Source: Oscillospiraceae bacterium UBA3851 (GTDB lineage: Bacteria > Bacillota > Clostridia > Oscillospirales > Oscillospiraceae). Taken from it: 18,866 nt of DNA. Shown in pieces: positions 6,201 through 13,104 of the stretch. The notes under the pieces are model-generated. The model saw only the letters and a program-made list of their open reading frames with translations, was not told the origin of the DNA and made no database searches. The number at the start of each line of letters is the position of its first letter. The first letter of the stretch is position 1. Both the position numbers and the translations under genes were made by a program. The DNA is taken from contig DGHJ01000137.1 of assembly GCA_002392625.1 (NCBI GenBank), positions 1 through 18,866 of the forward strand. The letters run 5' to 3'.

Positions 6201-9012
6201 CCTGGTTGCCGACGAAAGAGATGTCGGAGGGGTTCACGCCGCTTTCGCCGCCGGTGGGATCCAGCACCACGCGGAAGCGGATCGTGGTCCACTTGGCGTA
6301 GATCTGCACGGCGTGGTTGGGCATCTCCTGGCTGAAGTCGAACTTCGTGTCAAAGCCGGGGTCGGCGTACCAGCCGTCGAAATAGCAGCCCTCGGGGCCG
6401 TTGGTGGGCACGTAGCCGGCCAGATCGCTCAGGCTCTTCTCCCAGTAGACGGACTCGGTCCTCACCTGGCTGTTGTTGGACTCGAAGACGAAGTTCCACT
6501 GGTTGCGCTTGTAGTAGAAATAGGCGTGTCCATTGGAGCCGATATCACTGTAAGAGCACGTGACCTGGCCTCCGTTCCACTGGGTGGCGCTGTTATAGTT
6601 GTTTGTGGTCTTGTTGTAGCGGTCCAGCTCGTAGCCGAAATACTCGTCGCCGGCGAAATAGACCGTTTCGCTGGATTTCAGGCCCGATTCGTCCAGCGTG
6701 ATCGTAAAGTTGCCGTCCGTGTCCTGTCCCAGGCAGGTGTAGGGACGGGTGGTGCTGGAGACCTCATATTGGTTGAGGTAGTAGTCGATGGTGGTGGATG
6801 TGGTGGCCTCACCGGTCGTGTACTGGAACATCTTGTTCTGGTACCGGCCGGTGGTCGCGTCGTGCCACATCAGGTACTGGCCGGAGTAGGGCCAGTCGTT
6901 TCCGCTGATGGTGGTAGAGGCGCTGGACCAGTCAAAGGAATCCATGGTGCTGCCATACAGGCCCTGGATGCTGCCGAACTGGATGTCGTCAGAATTGTTG
7001 GACAATGTTTCCGTATCAAACGTCAGGTGGTAGACGGTGCCGTTGTATTTGGTGTTGCTACCATAGTACCAATTGCCGTTAGGCGACCGGTAATCGCCGT
7101 CGCTGTACGTGGAGGAACTATTGTTCAGTCTGACATAACTGTTGTTTACGATGCCGTAATGCGGATAGTAGGAGCTGTAGTAATTGCCGTTGAAGCTGGA
7201 ATACCCGGTGGTCAGATCACCGTAGAAATTGTAGGTGATGACCTTGCGGTCGTAATACACGTTCAGCGTGGTTGAGCCGTCGCCCTTGACGACCACGGAG
7301 GCGGTGTCGGAGTTGGTTCCGTTGTAGCTGAAGTAGAAGCCCATCTCGCCGATGTTGCTGGCGTCGTTGCCGCCCAGGCGGTTATCGGCGGTGGTGCCGC
7401 TGTTCGAGGTGTTGATGGTCACGGACTGGCCGGTGGTGGCCGTCCGCACATCGCTCTTGTAGAACGAGTAGGTCTTGGCCACCAGATTGTCAGGATTCGG
7501 ATCGGGAACCGTGTCCACCGCGTCCACAGAATCGGTGGGGTTCTGCTGCCAGAAGACGACCTGATAGGTGGTCTCCTTGGGCTCCCACTTGGCGTAGACG
7601 GTGGTGTCCTCACTGATGGGGCTGCCGAAGATGAAGCGGTCGCCCCAAGTATCGACGACTTTGACTTCCTTGCCGTTAGCGTCGGTAACGGTTTTTTCCG
7701 TGTAGCTCTTGTACCAGCCCTTGAACTCGTAGCCGGTACGGGTGGGCGCAGCGGGGGCGACGGTATTCGTACCCTCTTCATAGAACACCGGGCCGATATA
7801 GCTGGTGCTGGTGTCGTCCGTGTCCTGATCCTTATAGGTATCGAAGACCAGCCAGTGACCGGTGTTCAGATAGGGGTAGAGCTGAAGGTCGGTGCTCAGA
7901 TCATAAGTCGTGCCATTCTTGTAAACGTTGCCGCCATCCTCGCCGATGTAATGGGTGTTGAGCGTATCCTTATACAGGGGATAGTCGCCCATGACGTCGA
8001 TGTAGTTCTCCGTGACCCAACCGGCGAAGTTCTGCTCACCCATGAAGCCCACGTAGCTCCAGTCGATCTTCACGCTCTCAGTGGTGTTGCCGCTGTGGAT
8101 GTGGTAGGCCTGGGTCGTCAGCACGGCGCCGGCCTGATCGTGGTACACCACGTAGCGCACCGTGTACACCTTGGCGTAGTAGCTCAAGGTAGCGCCGTTG
8201 CTGTAGGAGGCGTAGTTGGCCTTGACCTCGGCATTGATCTCATCCACGGACCAGCCCTTGGACTGCTCGGTGAAGGGGTTGCTGTCCGCCCAGCCCTCAA
8301 AGCTCTGGTCGGAGTTCAGGTCGGGGACGCCGGGATCGAACACCAGGACCTTGGCTGCCTTGTCCTCGTCAGACAGGTCGCCGTATCTGGTCAGGTTGAT
8401 CACCTGCTGGCTGATGGGCTCAGCGTTGGCATCGGTGTAGAACTTGACGTTCAGATACTTGTTGTTATCGTTGCCGGAGACCGCATACACGGAGAAGTCC
8501 TTGGAGCTGAAGCTGGTGCCGGAGCCCATGACCTCCACGGGCACGCTGCCGCTCTCGATCTCCTCGGCGCTGCAGTCCAGATGCAGCACGGTGGGGTTCA
8601 GCGTGTTGGAAATGGCGTCGGACGCCAGGGTGACGGACACGTTCTTCTCAGGCTCGATCTCGCTGCCCTCGTAATAGAACGTGATGTCCTCGGCTGCCAC
8701 GATGGTGCCGCCGATGCCGTCGGTGCTGTCCACGATGGTTTGCACGGCGCTGAGGCTGACCGCCTTGACGTTCAGCTCGGTGCCTTCGGGCAGAGCGCCC
8801 TCAGGGGCGTCCACCGTGACGGACACGCCGGTGGCGCTGTCGGTCGCCTTGAGCTGCTGGGCAGGCATTTCGGGGCCGGAATGGCTCCACCAGTCGCCCC
8901 AGCCCCACTGACTGCCCTCGGTACCCGCGGCAAAGGCCTGCAGCGGGAACAGAGAAAGCATCATGACGAGAGCCAGCACAAGGGAAAGGATTTTTACGCT
9001 TCTCTTCTTCAT
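3265..9012 (-). CDS. Giant secreted InlB B-repeat (Listeria-Bacteroides repeat) surface protein, 1915 aa
   Basis: The N-terminus (MKKRSVKILSLVLALVMMLS...QAFA) is a clear Sec signal peptide, with cleavage likely near residue 28-29. After a Trp-rich stretch come a beta domain (about 50-170) and many InlB-B-type repeats. These are recognised by GW motifs such as FKGWY (near 426), FDGWYADPGF (near 874), LLGWYLDKNHT (near 962), FTGWDTAF (near 1399), FNSWDKK (near 1466) and FLGWARV (near 1561), each in a Y.F.GW...YAKW context. Residues about 590-660 are unusually rich in Tyr, Ser, Asn and Gly. Such proteins are typically exported adhesins or receptors. No LPXTG motif, choline-binding or SLH repeat, or C-terminal membrane helix is seen, so attachment is unexplained. 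The start has an AAAGGAGG site and a consensus promoter. It is the first gene of the operon carrying the kinase-like and PqqD genes. Base composition is visibly less GC-rich than in the plus-strand operon. Confidence 0.9.
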   Translation of the reverse strand: MKKRSVKILSLVLALVMMLSLFPLQAFAAGTEGSQWGWGDWWSHSGPEMPAQQLKATDSATGVSVTVDAPEGALPEGTELNVKAVSLSAVQTIVDSTDGIGGTIVAAEDITFYYEGSEIEPEKNVSVTLASDAISNTLNPTVLHLDCSAEEIESGSVPVEVMGSGTSFSSKDFSVYAVSGNDNNKYLNVKFYTDANAEPISQQVINLTRYGDLSDEDKAAKVLVFDPGVPDLNSDQSFEGWADSNPFTEQSKGWSVDEINAEVKANYASYSNGATLSYYAKVYTVRYVVYHDQAGAVLTTQAYHIHSGNTTESVKIDWSYVGFMGEQNFAGWVTENYIDVMGDYPLYKDTLNTHYIGEDGGNVYKNGTTYDLSTDLQLYPYLNTGHWLVFDTYKDQDTDDTSTSYIGPVFYEEGTNTVAPAAPTRTGYEFKGWYKSYTEKTVTDANGKEVKVVDTWGDRFIFGSPISEDTTVYAKWEPKETTYQVVFWQQNPTDSVDAVDTVPDPNPDNLVAKTYSFYKSDVRTATTGQSVTINTSNSGTTADNRLGGNDASNIGEMGFYFSYNGTNSDTASVVVKGDGSTTLNVYYDRKVITYNFYGDLTTGYSSFNGNYYSSYYPHYGIVNNSYVRLNNSSSTYSDGDYRSPNGNWYYGSNTKYNGTVYHLTFDTETLSNNSDDIQFGSIQGLYGSTMDSFDWSSASTTISGNDWPYSGQYLMWHDATTGRYQNKMFQYTTGEATTSTTIDYYLNQYEVSSTTRPYTCLGQDTDGNFTITLDESGLKSSETVYFAGDEYFGYELDRYNKTTNNYNSATQWNGGQVTCSYSDIGSNGHAYFYYKRNQWNFVFESNNSQVRTESVYWEKSLSDLAGYVPTNGPEGCYFDGWYADPGFDTKFDFSQEMPNHAVQIYAKWTTIRFRVVLDPTGGESGVNPSDISFVGNQATTFRLDYGELVEGSSINNAQRTGYTLLGWYLDKNHTIPYNFSNPVTTSTQNVDMEYINASDAQRQGDDPWNINSETGNPLHYTDVGRDNVRGKLTIYALWRQDPDGVVGINVKYLADDKDGNDGTFSQNSEHTWNDPKIYADQAMAFGQPASTPDNTGLQFLYWEILDRDGNPVDKAYPGQLWRVNYSYAVEEAVSGAGSNAASPVALSTETPKLSRPGEIVHPTAETMTVYAPVDTIETGADYLIGVKASNGTTYLLMSYNPSTGTYYGSASLSGYTTDHLSYAIPAVLDENGNVTGVDSSNISGATLAHVEWIFNSTSNGKYSIQSGYNSNYYLRVGDDSINTTNLNLYPASYSSGYGATWVWDSSTHRLSHYYSSSYAQMYLAMLTVSGVPTYFDVDSDANYARTVQLFKKTTIEVGPTMHTVTFMDGYTHTKIADVPVEDGTAATAPDAPDHSAQGMIFTGWDTAFDNVTEDITVTALYVSQSDLSYTVTFRYMNSNGEWVTSTQTVQHGQDATAPTLPTPPTGYTFNSWDKKLTNITSNLTINAVYKQTATKKYVVTLRAVYGKIENGKTFINWYLNDGTDTVYQMVDIDLNTAYSIPTPATYNSTRTAGKGLVYEDHVFLGWARVENATGAAPWSDHSELNESDLYLEWLPNEGTYKLHGSDGAVKYSQVAADNDRPYHDMYAVWGKVFYVCHSGTGTIERRVISATTGTGETREAKTFNLIDNLDKTNYLYGGYYKAYDNHDSTLGKTLTWTTDATAAELNATGSAVVTKTNAVAEYDAAKVDPGVTWKWADAYKDAPGDAIVPVAGQTYYVKEVPTSYLQHYTHYTYKFGATNGTTNLITKLWMVTDVDDNNYWHVGIKYLTEDNEAKVVKSLKISTSTQPVTSVTLTADSIFGSKGVTKGYLAYTAIAWPNVDDNKIDNMLNFWVTPDNMMVTGTAQRGLVDIQSADTIHIETLTTVDSTITRYSTNS

Positions 9013-9123
9013 TTGGTTTTCCTCCTTTGGCTTGCGGTGATAAAAGCAATTGGTTTCAATTGTTTTTTCATAAGGTAGGTCGTACGTCAGGGCATGCTGA
9101 TCCCTATTTATACATACGCAATT

Positions 9124-9152
9124 ATTTTACTACGAACTGCCACATCTGTCAA
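9124..9152 (-). promoter_or_regulatory. Near-consensus sigma-A promoter of the minus-strand operon
   Basis: On the minus strand TTGACA (9152-9147) is followed after exactly 17 bases by TAAAAT (9129-9124). This is a full -35 match and a 5-of-6 -10 match. A start near 9117 gives a leader of about 105 bases ending in AAAGGAGG before the ATG of the giant protein. No other promoter of this quality was noticed on this strand, so it likely drives the six-gene operon. Confidence 0.8.
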
Positions 9153-9316
9153 CGCATTTTCACACATTTTACCCACAAAAATCTTACAGTTTTGCCACAA
9201 TTGCGGCGGACGAATTTGGGGACTTTACCAATGGCCCCCGGAAGCGTCCTGAGAGGGGTGCATATTTAATGTGGAAAATTGGGCCGCCGGCCCATTGCCT
9301 GACGCCGCGGTTTCGA

Positions 9317-9455
9317 CGAAATATGGATCGCAGCGGCGAGATCGGGCGAAATAGTGCACGAGATCGGACCGCGGCGGAGAGCCTGCCGGATGAGAGCGGG
9401 ACAGGACGAAATACAAATCTAATATAAATGAGTTATTGATAAAGCAAACGAAATA
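9317..9455. repeat. Four copies of CGAAATA in the divergent promoter region
   Basis: CGAAATA occurs at 9317, 9347, 9407 and 9449, all in the same orientation, with start-to-start spacings of 30, 60 and 42 bases. The first lies in a small palindrome, TTTCG-A-CGAAA (9312-9322 region). A given 7-mer is expected far less than once in this interval, so the cluster looks non-random. The copies sit between the two divergent promoters, where regulator sites would be expected. No known regulator is assigned. Confidence 0.5.
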
Positions 9456-9616
9456 GGTTGAGCGATAAGATGGCAGCAGGTGCAAAAATGATCCAAAATA
9501 AGCAAGCAAAAACGGCCGAACAGAGGGGCAAAACGACAGCCGCCGGGCGGAACCAATTTCCGGGATATCGCCCAAAAACAGGCGCCGGCAGGCGGCGGTT
9601 TTCTGCGGATTCATCC

Positions 9617-9645
9617 TTGCATTCTGATATATAGTATTGTATAAT
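9617..9645 (+). promoter_or_regulatory. Promoter of the plus-strand operon, predicted to give a leaderless transcript
   Basis: TATAAT (9640-9645) is a perfect -10. TTGCAT (9617-9622) is a moderate -35 with a 17-base spacer. Transcription would begin about six bases after the -10, at or next to the ATG at 9651. No Shine-Dalgarno sequence is present upstream of that ATG, which fits a leaderless messenger. Confidence 0.65.
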
Positions 9646-9650
9646 GACCT

Positions 9651-11447
9651 ATGATGGAAACGAGAGAGACGAACAAAAATGACGATAAGGTGTTTTTCCA
9701 CTCGCTGTACACCCTGCGCCGAAGGTGGAAGGACGGCAGCTTCGGCGAGATCCTGGACGATTGGCGCTGGATCTTCACCTATACCCGGCGGCACCGGGCG
9801 GCCGTGGTGTTCTACACCGTGCTGGGCATTCTCAGCACCACCCTGGGGCTGGTGGCCAGCGTGGCCGGGAAATACCTGATCGACATCATCACCGGATATC
9901 AGACCGACAAGCTGGGGCTGCTGATCGCGATCATGCTGGGCAGCGCCGGCTTCAGCCTGCTCTTTTCCAGCCTGATCAACCGGCTGTCCACCCGCATCTC
10001 CATCCGCATCAACAACGACATCCAGGCCGACATCTTCGACCAGATCATCGACGTGGACTGGAAGGCCATCAGCGCCTACAGCAGCGGCGACCTGCTCAAC
10101 CGCTTCAACAACGACGTGCAGACCGTCAGCAAGAACGCCATCAGCTGGCTGCCGTCCATCATCATCGCGGCCTATAACTTCGTCGTCACCTTCGCCCTTA
10201 TCTGGCACTACAACAAGGTCATGTCCCTGCTGGCCTTTGCCAGCGCGCCGGTGATGCTGCTGATGAGCAAGTATTTCATCACCAAGCAGCGCAGCTATGC
10301 CCGTCAGGTCAAGGAGACCGGCAGCGAGATGATGGGCTTCGAGGTGGAGACGTTTTATAACTTTGACACGATCAAGTCCTTCGGCGTTATGGACAGCTAC
10401 GGCCGCAAGCTGCGCTCCTGGCAGGAGAAGCTGCGCGGCATCACCCTGGACTACAATCTGTTCGCCATCAAGACCAATGTATTCATGTCGGTGCTGGGAT
10501 TGATCGTTCAGTATGCCGCCTTTGGCTATTGCCTGTTTTTGCTGTGGGGACACCAAATCACCTACGGAACCATGACGCTGTTCCTGGAGCAGCGGGTGCG
10601 GCTGTCCGGCGCCTTCAACAGCGTGGTGAGCATCGTGCCCAGCTTTCTCACTAGTTCCGTCTCCGCCCACCGCATCCGGGAGCTGATCGACCTGCCGCGG
10701 GAGCGGCATATCCCGGAGAGCGAGCAGCTCAAGGCTGCGGCGGCGGACGGCTTCGAGGTCCGCATGGACGGCGTGAACTTCTCCTACGTGGAGGATAAGC
10801 AGGTCATCACCGACTCCGGCTTCCGGGCCGCGCCCGGCGAGATCGTGGCGCTGATCGGCCCCTCCGGCGGCGGCAAGACCACCATGATCCGCCTGATGCT
10901 GGGCCTGGTGCGCCCGGACGAGGGGCGGGCTTATCTCCGCGCCGGCGACGGCACGGAGGTGGAGATGAACGCCGACAGCCGGTGTCTCTTCTCTTACGTG
11001 CCCCAGGGCAACACCATCCTATCCGGCACCGTGGCGGACAACATGCGACTGGTGAAGGAGGACGCCACCGACGCTGAGATCGTGGAGGCGCTGAAGATCG
11101 CCTGCGCCTGGGATTTTGTGGAAAAGCTGCCGGACGGCATCTACGGCAAGGTGGGCGAGCGGGGCAAGGGCTTCTCCGAGGGACAGGCCCAGCGCCTGGC
11201 CATCGCCCGCGCCGTGCTGCGTGACGCGCCGGTGCTGCTGCTGGACGAGGCCACCTCCGCCCTGGACGTGGCCACCGAGCGGCAGGTGCTGCGCAACATC
11301 GTGCAGCGCCGGCCCAACAAGACCTGCATCGTCACCACCCACCGGCCCACGGTCATCGGATTGTGCCAGCGGGTCTACCGGGTGACGGACGGAGCCGTGG
11401 CCGAGCTGGACGAGGAGACGTCCAGCCGCGCGGTGATGGACTTTTGA
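9651..11447 (+). CDS. ABC exporter, fused membrane and ATPase domains
   Basis: This 598-residue protein is a type-IV half-transporter (ABCB-like). An N-terminal cytosolic segment of about 45 residues is followed by a membrane domain, with helices visible near 48-70, 85-105, 160-205 and 270-300, and then an ATPase domain from about 365. Seen motifs are Walker A GPSGGGKTT with Lys409, a Q-loop in YVPQGN, Walker B LLLDEATSALD with Asp532 and Glu533, and His564. The ABC signature is FSEGQ (508-512) instead of LSGGQ, a departure at two positions. No C39 peptidase domain is present. It would work as a homodimer exporting a lipid, peptide or other hydrophobic cargo. It heads the polysaccharide operon but is back-to-back with the PqqD/kinase operon, so either could supply its cargo. 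The start lacks a ribosome site, and the chosen ATG coincides with the predicted transcription start. Confidence 0.9.
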   Translation: MMETRETNKNDDKVFFHSLYTLRRRWKDGSFGEILDDWRWIFTYTRRHRAAVVFYTVLGILSTTLGLVASVAGKYLIDIITGYQTDKLGLLIAIMLGSAGFSLLFSSLINRLSTRISIRINNDIQADIFDQIIDVDWKAISAYSSGDLLNRFNNDVQTVSKNAISWLPSIIIAAYNFVVTFALIWHYNKVMSLLAFASAPVMLLMSKYFITKQRSYARQVKETGSEMMGFEVETFYNFDTIKSFGVMDSYGRKLRSWQEKLRGITLDYNLFAIKTNVFMSVLGLIVQYAAFGYCLFLLWGHQITYGTMTLFLEQRVRLSGAFNSVVSIVPSFLTSSVSAHRIRELIDLPRERHIPESEQLKAAAADGFEVRMDGVNFSYVEDKQVITDSGFRAAPGEIVALIGPSGGGKTTMIRLMLGLVRPDEGRAYLRAGDGTEVEMNADSRCLFSYVPQGNTILSGTVADNMRLVKEDATDAEIVEALKIACAWDFVEKLPDGIYGKVGERGKGFSEGQAQRLAIARAVLRDAPVLLLDEATSALDVATERQVLRNIVQRRPNKTCIVTTHRPTVIGLCQRVYRVTDGAVAELDEETSSRAVMDF

Positions 11448-11459
11448 CGGGGTGGCGCC

Positions 11460-12212
11460 ATGATGATCGACATGCACACCCACGTCCTGCCCGGCGTGGA
11501 CGACGGCGCGGCGGATCTGGACGAGGCGCTGACGCTGCTGGCCATGGCCGCCGACAGCGGTGTTGGCACGGTGGTGACCACGCCACACTGCAACATCCCG
11601 GAGGAGATCGGCAACTACGTCTGTCCGGAGCTGGACGCCCTGTGGCGTGCCCTGGGCCGGGAGGTCAGGCGCGCCGGCATCCCCGTGGGCCTGTGCCGGG
11701 GCATGGAGGTTTTTGCCACGGAGGACCTGCCGGAGCTGCTGGAGCAGGGGCGGGTCTGGACGCTGAACGGCACGCCGTATTTTCTGACGGAGTTTTCCTT
11801 CGGCGAGGACCCGGATTTCTGCTTTGATGTGCTGCGCCGGTGCGCCGAAAAGGGCTTTCGCCCGGTAATCGCCCACCCGGAGCGGTACATATTCGTGCAG
11901 GAGGAGCCTGCCATCGCCTACGAGTGGTGCACGCGGGGCTACGCCCTGCAGCTGAACAAGGGCAGTCTGCTGGGTCGGTTCGGCGGCGGCGCGCAGCGGG
12001 CGGCGGAGCTGCTGATGGACCACGGTCTGGCCGCCTGTGTGGCCAGCGACGCCCACAGCCCCGTCCGGCGCACCACCCATATGGGGGAGATCCGCCGGTA
12101 TCTGACAGAACGCTGGGGCGGGGATTACGCCCGCCTGGTTCTGGAGGAGAATCCGTCCCGCATCCTGGCGGGACGCGAGCTGCTTGGCTATGAGCCGATC
12201 CCCGTGTTGTAA
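11460..12212 (+). CDS. CpsB/CapC-family tyrosine-protein phosphatase (PHP fold)
   Basis: This 250-residue protein begins with the metal-binding signature DMHTHVLPGVDDG (residues 4-16, His6 and His8). Further PHP metal ligands appear in TTPHCN (His43), in AHPERY and in the ASDAH segment near the C-terminus. CpsB/YwqE enzymes are manganese-dependent phosphatases that remove phosphate from the tyrosine tail of the capsule kinase. Two such kinases are encoded just downstream, which supports the assignment. The start is ATG at 11460, with a second in-frame ATG immediately after and a GGGGTGG stretch upstream. The gap to the ABC gene is 12 bases, so the two are co-transcribed. Confidence 0.92.
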   Translation: MMIDMHTHVLPGVDDGAADLDEALTLLAMAADSGVGTVVTTPHCNIPEEIGNYVCPELDALWRALGREVRRAGIPVGLCRGMEVFATEDLPELLEQGRVWTLNGTPYFLTEFSFGEDPDFCFDVLRRCAEKGFRPVIAHPERYIFVQEEPAIAYEWCTRGYALQLNKGSLLGRFGGGAQRAAELLMDHGLAACVASDAHSPVRRTTHMGEIRRYLTERWGGDYARLVLEENPSRILAGRELLGYEPIPVL

Positions 12213-12241
12213 CGGAACGGGGAACAGGGAGGAATAATCGT

Positions 12242-13102
12242 ATGAGCATGAGAAATCTGAGGATCGCCATTTTGATCTTCTTCTGCGTGGTGTCGGTGCT
12301 GTTCACCGGCGCCTATATCCACGAGCGCCTGACCACGGACTACGGCGCGCCGGTGATCCAGGCCGACAGCGACACGCTGCGGGTCAGCGTTTCCGCCTCG
12401 GAGGCGGATCTGCTGGCGGGCCTGACGGCCTATGACAATCTGGACGGCGACGTGACGGACACCCTGGTGGTGATGTCCAAGAGCAAGTTCATCGAAAAGG
12501 GCACCCTCCGGGTCAACTACGCCGCCTTTGACAACAGCCGCAATGTGGGCACCTATTCCCGCGAGGTCACCTACAGCGACTATGTGTCCCCCCACTTCCG
12601 CATGGACGCGCCTCTTCGCTACGCTGCCGGCGGCTCCCTGCCCGACTATCTGGAGCATATCACCGCCCAGGACTGCCTGGACGGCGACATCACCCGGCAG
12701 ATCAAGATGACCACGGGCCGGAGCATGGTGGTCAGCGACTCCGTCACCCGGCAGAGGGTGAACCTGCACGTGACCAACAGCTGCGGGGACAACGCCGTGC
12801 TGGAGATGACGGTGAGCATGGAGGACTACTCCACCCTTAACCGCCCCGCTCCCGCCCTGCGGGACTACATTCTGTACGTGGCAAAGGACGGGCGGCTGAA
12901 CCTGTGGAACAACCTGACCGGCGTATGGACCGGCGGCAACGTGCGCAGCTTTGCGGAGACGGGCTTCAGCATCGCCGACGTGAGCATTGAGGACAGCGCG
13001 GTGAACTACGCCGTCCCCGGCGCCTATACGGCGGTTTACGTGCTCAGCCGCGACGGCGTGGAGCTGGGCGCCGCCGAGCTGATCGTGGTGGTGGAGGAGT
13101 GA
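12242..13102 (+). CDS. Membrane-anchored protein with DUF5011/Ig-like repeats
   Basis: The 286-residue chain has one N-terminal membrane helix (about 5-25, LRIAILIFFCVVSVLF), probably an uncleaved anchor, with the rest outside the cell. The body shows at least two beta modules with the AYDNLDGDVTDTLVV and AQDCLDGDITRQIKM signatures typical of DUF5011 or HYR-like Ig folds. A third, less clear module ends the protein (VPGAYTAVYVL). No catalytic motif is visible. The gene lies between the phosphatase and kinase genes of a polysaccharide operon, so a structural or assembly role at the cell surface is plausible but unproven. A GGGAGGA ribosome site lies 8 bases before the ATG. Its stop codon almost abuts the ribosome site and start of the next gene. 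Confidence 0.8.
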   Translation: MSMRNLRIAILIFFCVVSVLFTGAYIHERLTTDYGAPVIQADSDTLRVSVSASEADLLAGLTAYDNLDGDVTDTLVVMSKSKFIEKGTLRVNYAAFDNSRNVGTYSREVTYSDYVSPHFRMDAPLRYAAGGSLPDYLEHITAQDCLDGDITRQIKMTTGRSMVVSDSVTRQRVNLHVTNSCGDNAVLEMTVSMEDYSTLNRPAPALRDYILYVAKDGRLNLWNNLTGVWTGGNVRSFAETGFSIADVSIEDSAVNYAVPGAYTAVYVLSRDGVELGAAELIVVVEE

Positions 13103-13104
13103 GT

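Larger units (their letters stand above)
9013..9650. other. Divergent intergenic region between the two operons (638 bp, no gene)
   Basis: I find no credible gene here. It holds the leader and promoter of the giant protein gene on the left and the promoter of the ABC transporter gene on the right. Between them is a GC-rich part (about 9205-9410) followed by an AT-rich part (about 9411-9500), four copies of CGAAATA, two copies of CGAGATCGG (9337-9345 and 9359-9367) and a short palindrome GGGCCGCCGGCCC (9281-9293). The leader of the giant gene contains CAATTG-GTTT-CAATTG (9047-9062), which could form a small hairpin upstream of its ribosome site. Confidence 0.7.

Noticed and set aside
3322..7275. 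A 1317-codon open frame on the plus strand, opposite the giant protein gene, and a further 407-codon frame at 7855-9078.
   Set aside because: The codons line up exactly with those of the minus-strand gene, so the frame is open only because that gene avoids TTA, CTA and TCA codons. The translation is low-complexity Gly/Val/Asp and no ribosome site or family match was seen, while the minus-strand protein has a signal peptide and repeat motifs.
9013..9075. A possible 20-codon upstream reading frame (MKKQLKPIAFITASQRRKTK) in the leader of the giant gene, whose TGA overlaps the main ATG.
   Set aside because: No ribosome site precedes its ATG (the upstream sequence is ACCTACCTT), and such a short frame is expected by chance. 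The overlap with the main start is noted but not enough to call a regulatory peptide.
9537..9600. GC-rich inverted segments upstream of the ABC promoter (GCCGCC near 9539 and GGCGGC near 9591) considered as a terminator or riboswitch.
   Set aside because: The arms are short and imperfect, the following T-run is only four bases and no known riboswitch core is recognisable.
9225..10709. A 494-codon minus-strand open frame extending from the ABC gene into the divergent intergenic region.
   Set aside because: It mirrors the ABC transporter codons and then runs through promoter sequence. The translation is His/Gln/Val-rich with no family signature.
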